This document shows positions 4,689-5,099 of a stretch of 5,099 nucleotides of DNA, one piece after another. The DNA comes from a bacterium (GTDB lineage: Bacteria; UBP13; UBA5359): assembly GCA_028699365.1 (NCBI GenBank), contig JAQVUQ010000227.1, positions 1-5,099 of the forward strand. The letters are read 5' to 3'. Made by a program: the position numbers and the translations under genes. The first letter of the stretch is position 1. Each line of letters begins with the position of its first letter. Under the pieces are notes generated by a model. It had not been told where the DNA came from. It saw only the letters and a list, made by a program, of their open reading frames with translations, and ran no database searches.

Positions 4689-5099
4689 ATGAATGGTGAG
4701 AATCGCAGGACTACAAAGCGGGTTCAGGCACAGAGCGGTCTCTTTATGGGCAGGCTGGCCGGCATACCGATATACGTCGATTACAGTTGGTTTATTATCT
4801 TCATCCTTCTGACCTATGCGCTGGCCGCCGGTTACTTCCCGCAGATGTTTCCTACACGCAGTCCGGCTGTGCACTGGCTGCTGGGAGCCGTTGCCTCTCT
4901 GCTTCTGTTTGTTTCCGTATTGATCCATGAATTGATGCATTCGGTGGTGGCCAAACGCAACAACATACCTATATCGGGGATCACCCTCTTTATCTTCGGC
5001 GGCGCCTCTCAGATGACGGATGAACCCGGCACGGCGGCTGCTGAATTTAAAATGGCTATAGTAGGCCCGCTGACCAGCCTGGTGCTGGCCGTGATCTTC
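4689..5099 (+). CDS. M50 (site-2) membrane zinc metalloprotease, N-terminal part
   Basis: The first 137 codons of an intramembrane metalloprotease of the SpoIVFB / site-2 protease group; the gene runs off the right edge. A short basic N-terminus (residues 1-18) precedes GRLAGIPIYVDYSW (21-34), the typical opening of this family. Hydrophobic segments follow at about 35-50 and 63-79, the second running into the zinc motif HELMH (80-84, with H80, E81 and H84 as ligands and catalytic glutamate). GITLFIFGGASQM (97-109) and FKMAIVGPLTSLVLAVIF (120-137), the start of the next membrane helix, match the subgroup that often carries C-terminal CBS domains; whether CBS domains are present lies outside the window. 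The remaining zinc ligand, an Asp in the later helix, is also beyond the edge. Such proteases cleave membrane-bound substrates, often regulators; the substrate here is unknown. The start lies 60 nt after the LacI stop in the same direction, so it could be co-transcribed or under LacI control. Confidence 0.93.
   Translation, partial: MNGENRRTTKRVQAQSGLFMGRLAGIPIYVDYSWFIIFILLTYALAAGYFPQMFPTRSPAVHWLLGAVASLLLFVSVLIHELMHSVVAKRNNIPISGITLFIFGGASQMTDEPGTAAAEFKMAIVGPLTSLVLAVIF

Noticed and set aside
4371-4940. 189-codon minus-strand open frame across the LacI-M50 junction
   Set aside because: It is antisense to the conserved LacI C-terminus and the HELMH region of the M50 protease, with no domain signature.

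Overview
The window looks bacterial and most resembles an anaerobic Gram-positive of the Clostridia type. This rests on strong Shine-Dalgarno (SD) sequences, sigma-70/A-like promoters, a LacI-type regulator rich in cysteine, a SpoIVFB-like M50 protease, and frequent AGA/AGG arginine codons in the resident genes. The genus cannot be fixed from the sequence alone.

Layout. (1) Positions 1-1278, minus strand: a nearly complete AAA-fold ATPase with a DUF4143 C-terminal domain, cut by the left window edge, with its own promoter and RBS. The block is visibly more A+T-rich than the rest. (2) 1279-1558: a divergent intergenic region holding that promoter, two small dyads, an open stretch that reads like the 3' tail of a lost gene (1385-1504), and a candidate promoter for the genes to the right. 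(3) 1559-2428, plus: a DUF89 (ARMT1-like) metal-dependent phosphatase. (4) 2444-2509: a 21-codon ORF with a good RBS. (5) 2506-3582, plus: a YhcG/DUF1016 PDDEXK-fold nuclease, overlapping that ORF and the next gene through ATGA junctions. (6) 3579-4628, plus: a LacI-family regulator. (7) 4689 to the right edge, plus: the N-terminal part of a membrane-embedded M50 (site-2) zinc metalloprotease, preceded by a hairpin that covers part of its RBS.

Interpretation. The DUF89, LacI and M50 genes look resident. They share codon habits and face the same way with no visible terminator between them, so read-through is possible, though they have no obvious common pathway. The DUF4143 ATPase and the DUF1016 nuclease look like accessory genes that entered this row. 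The nuclease uses CGN for 27 of 28 arginines, against 13 of 25 in LacI and 9 of 15 in DUF89. Removing the nuclease between two CCT triplets would join the 21-codon ORF in frame to the LacI gene, so the insertion may have split the original 5' end of the regulator gene. No CRISPR array, tRNA, rRNA or insertion sequence was recognised. I see no convincing multi-gene new system here; the interest lies in the two insertion scars and the regulatory details.
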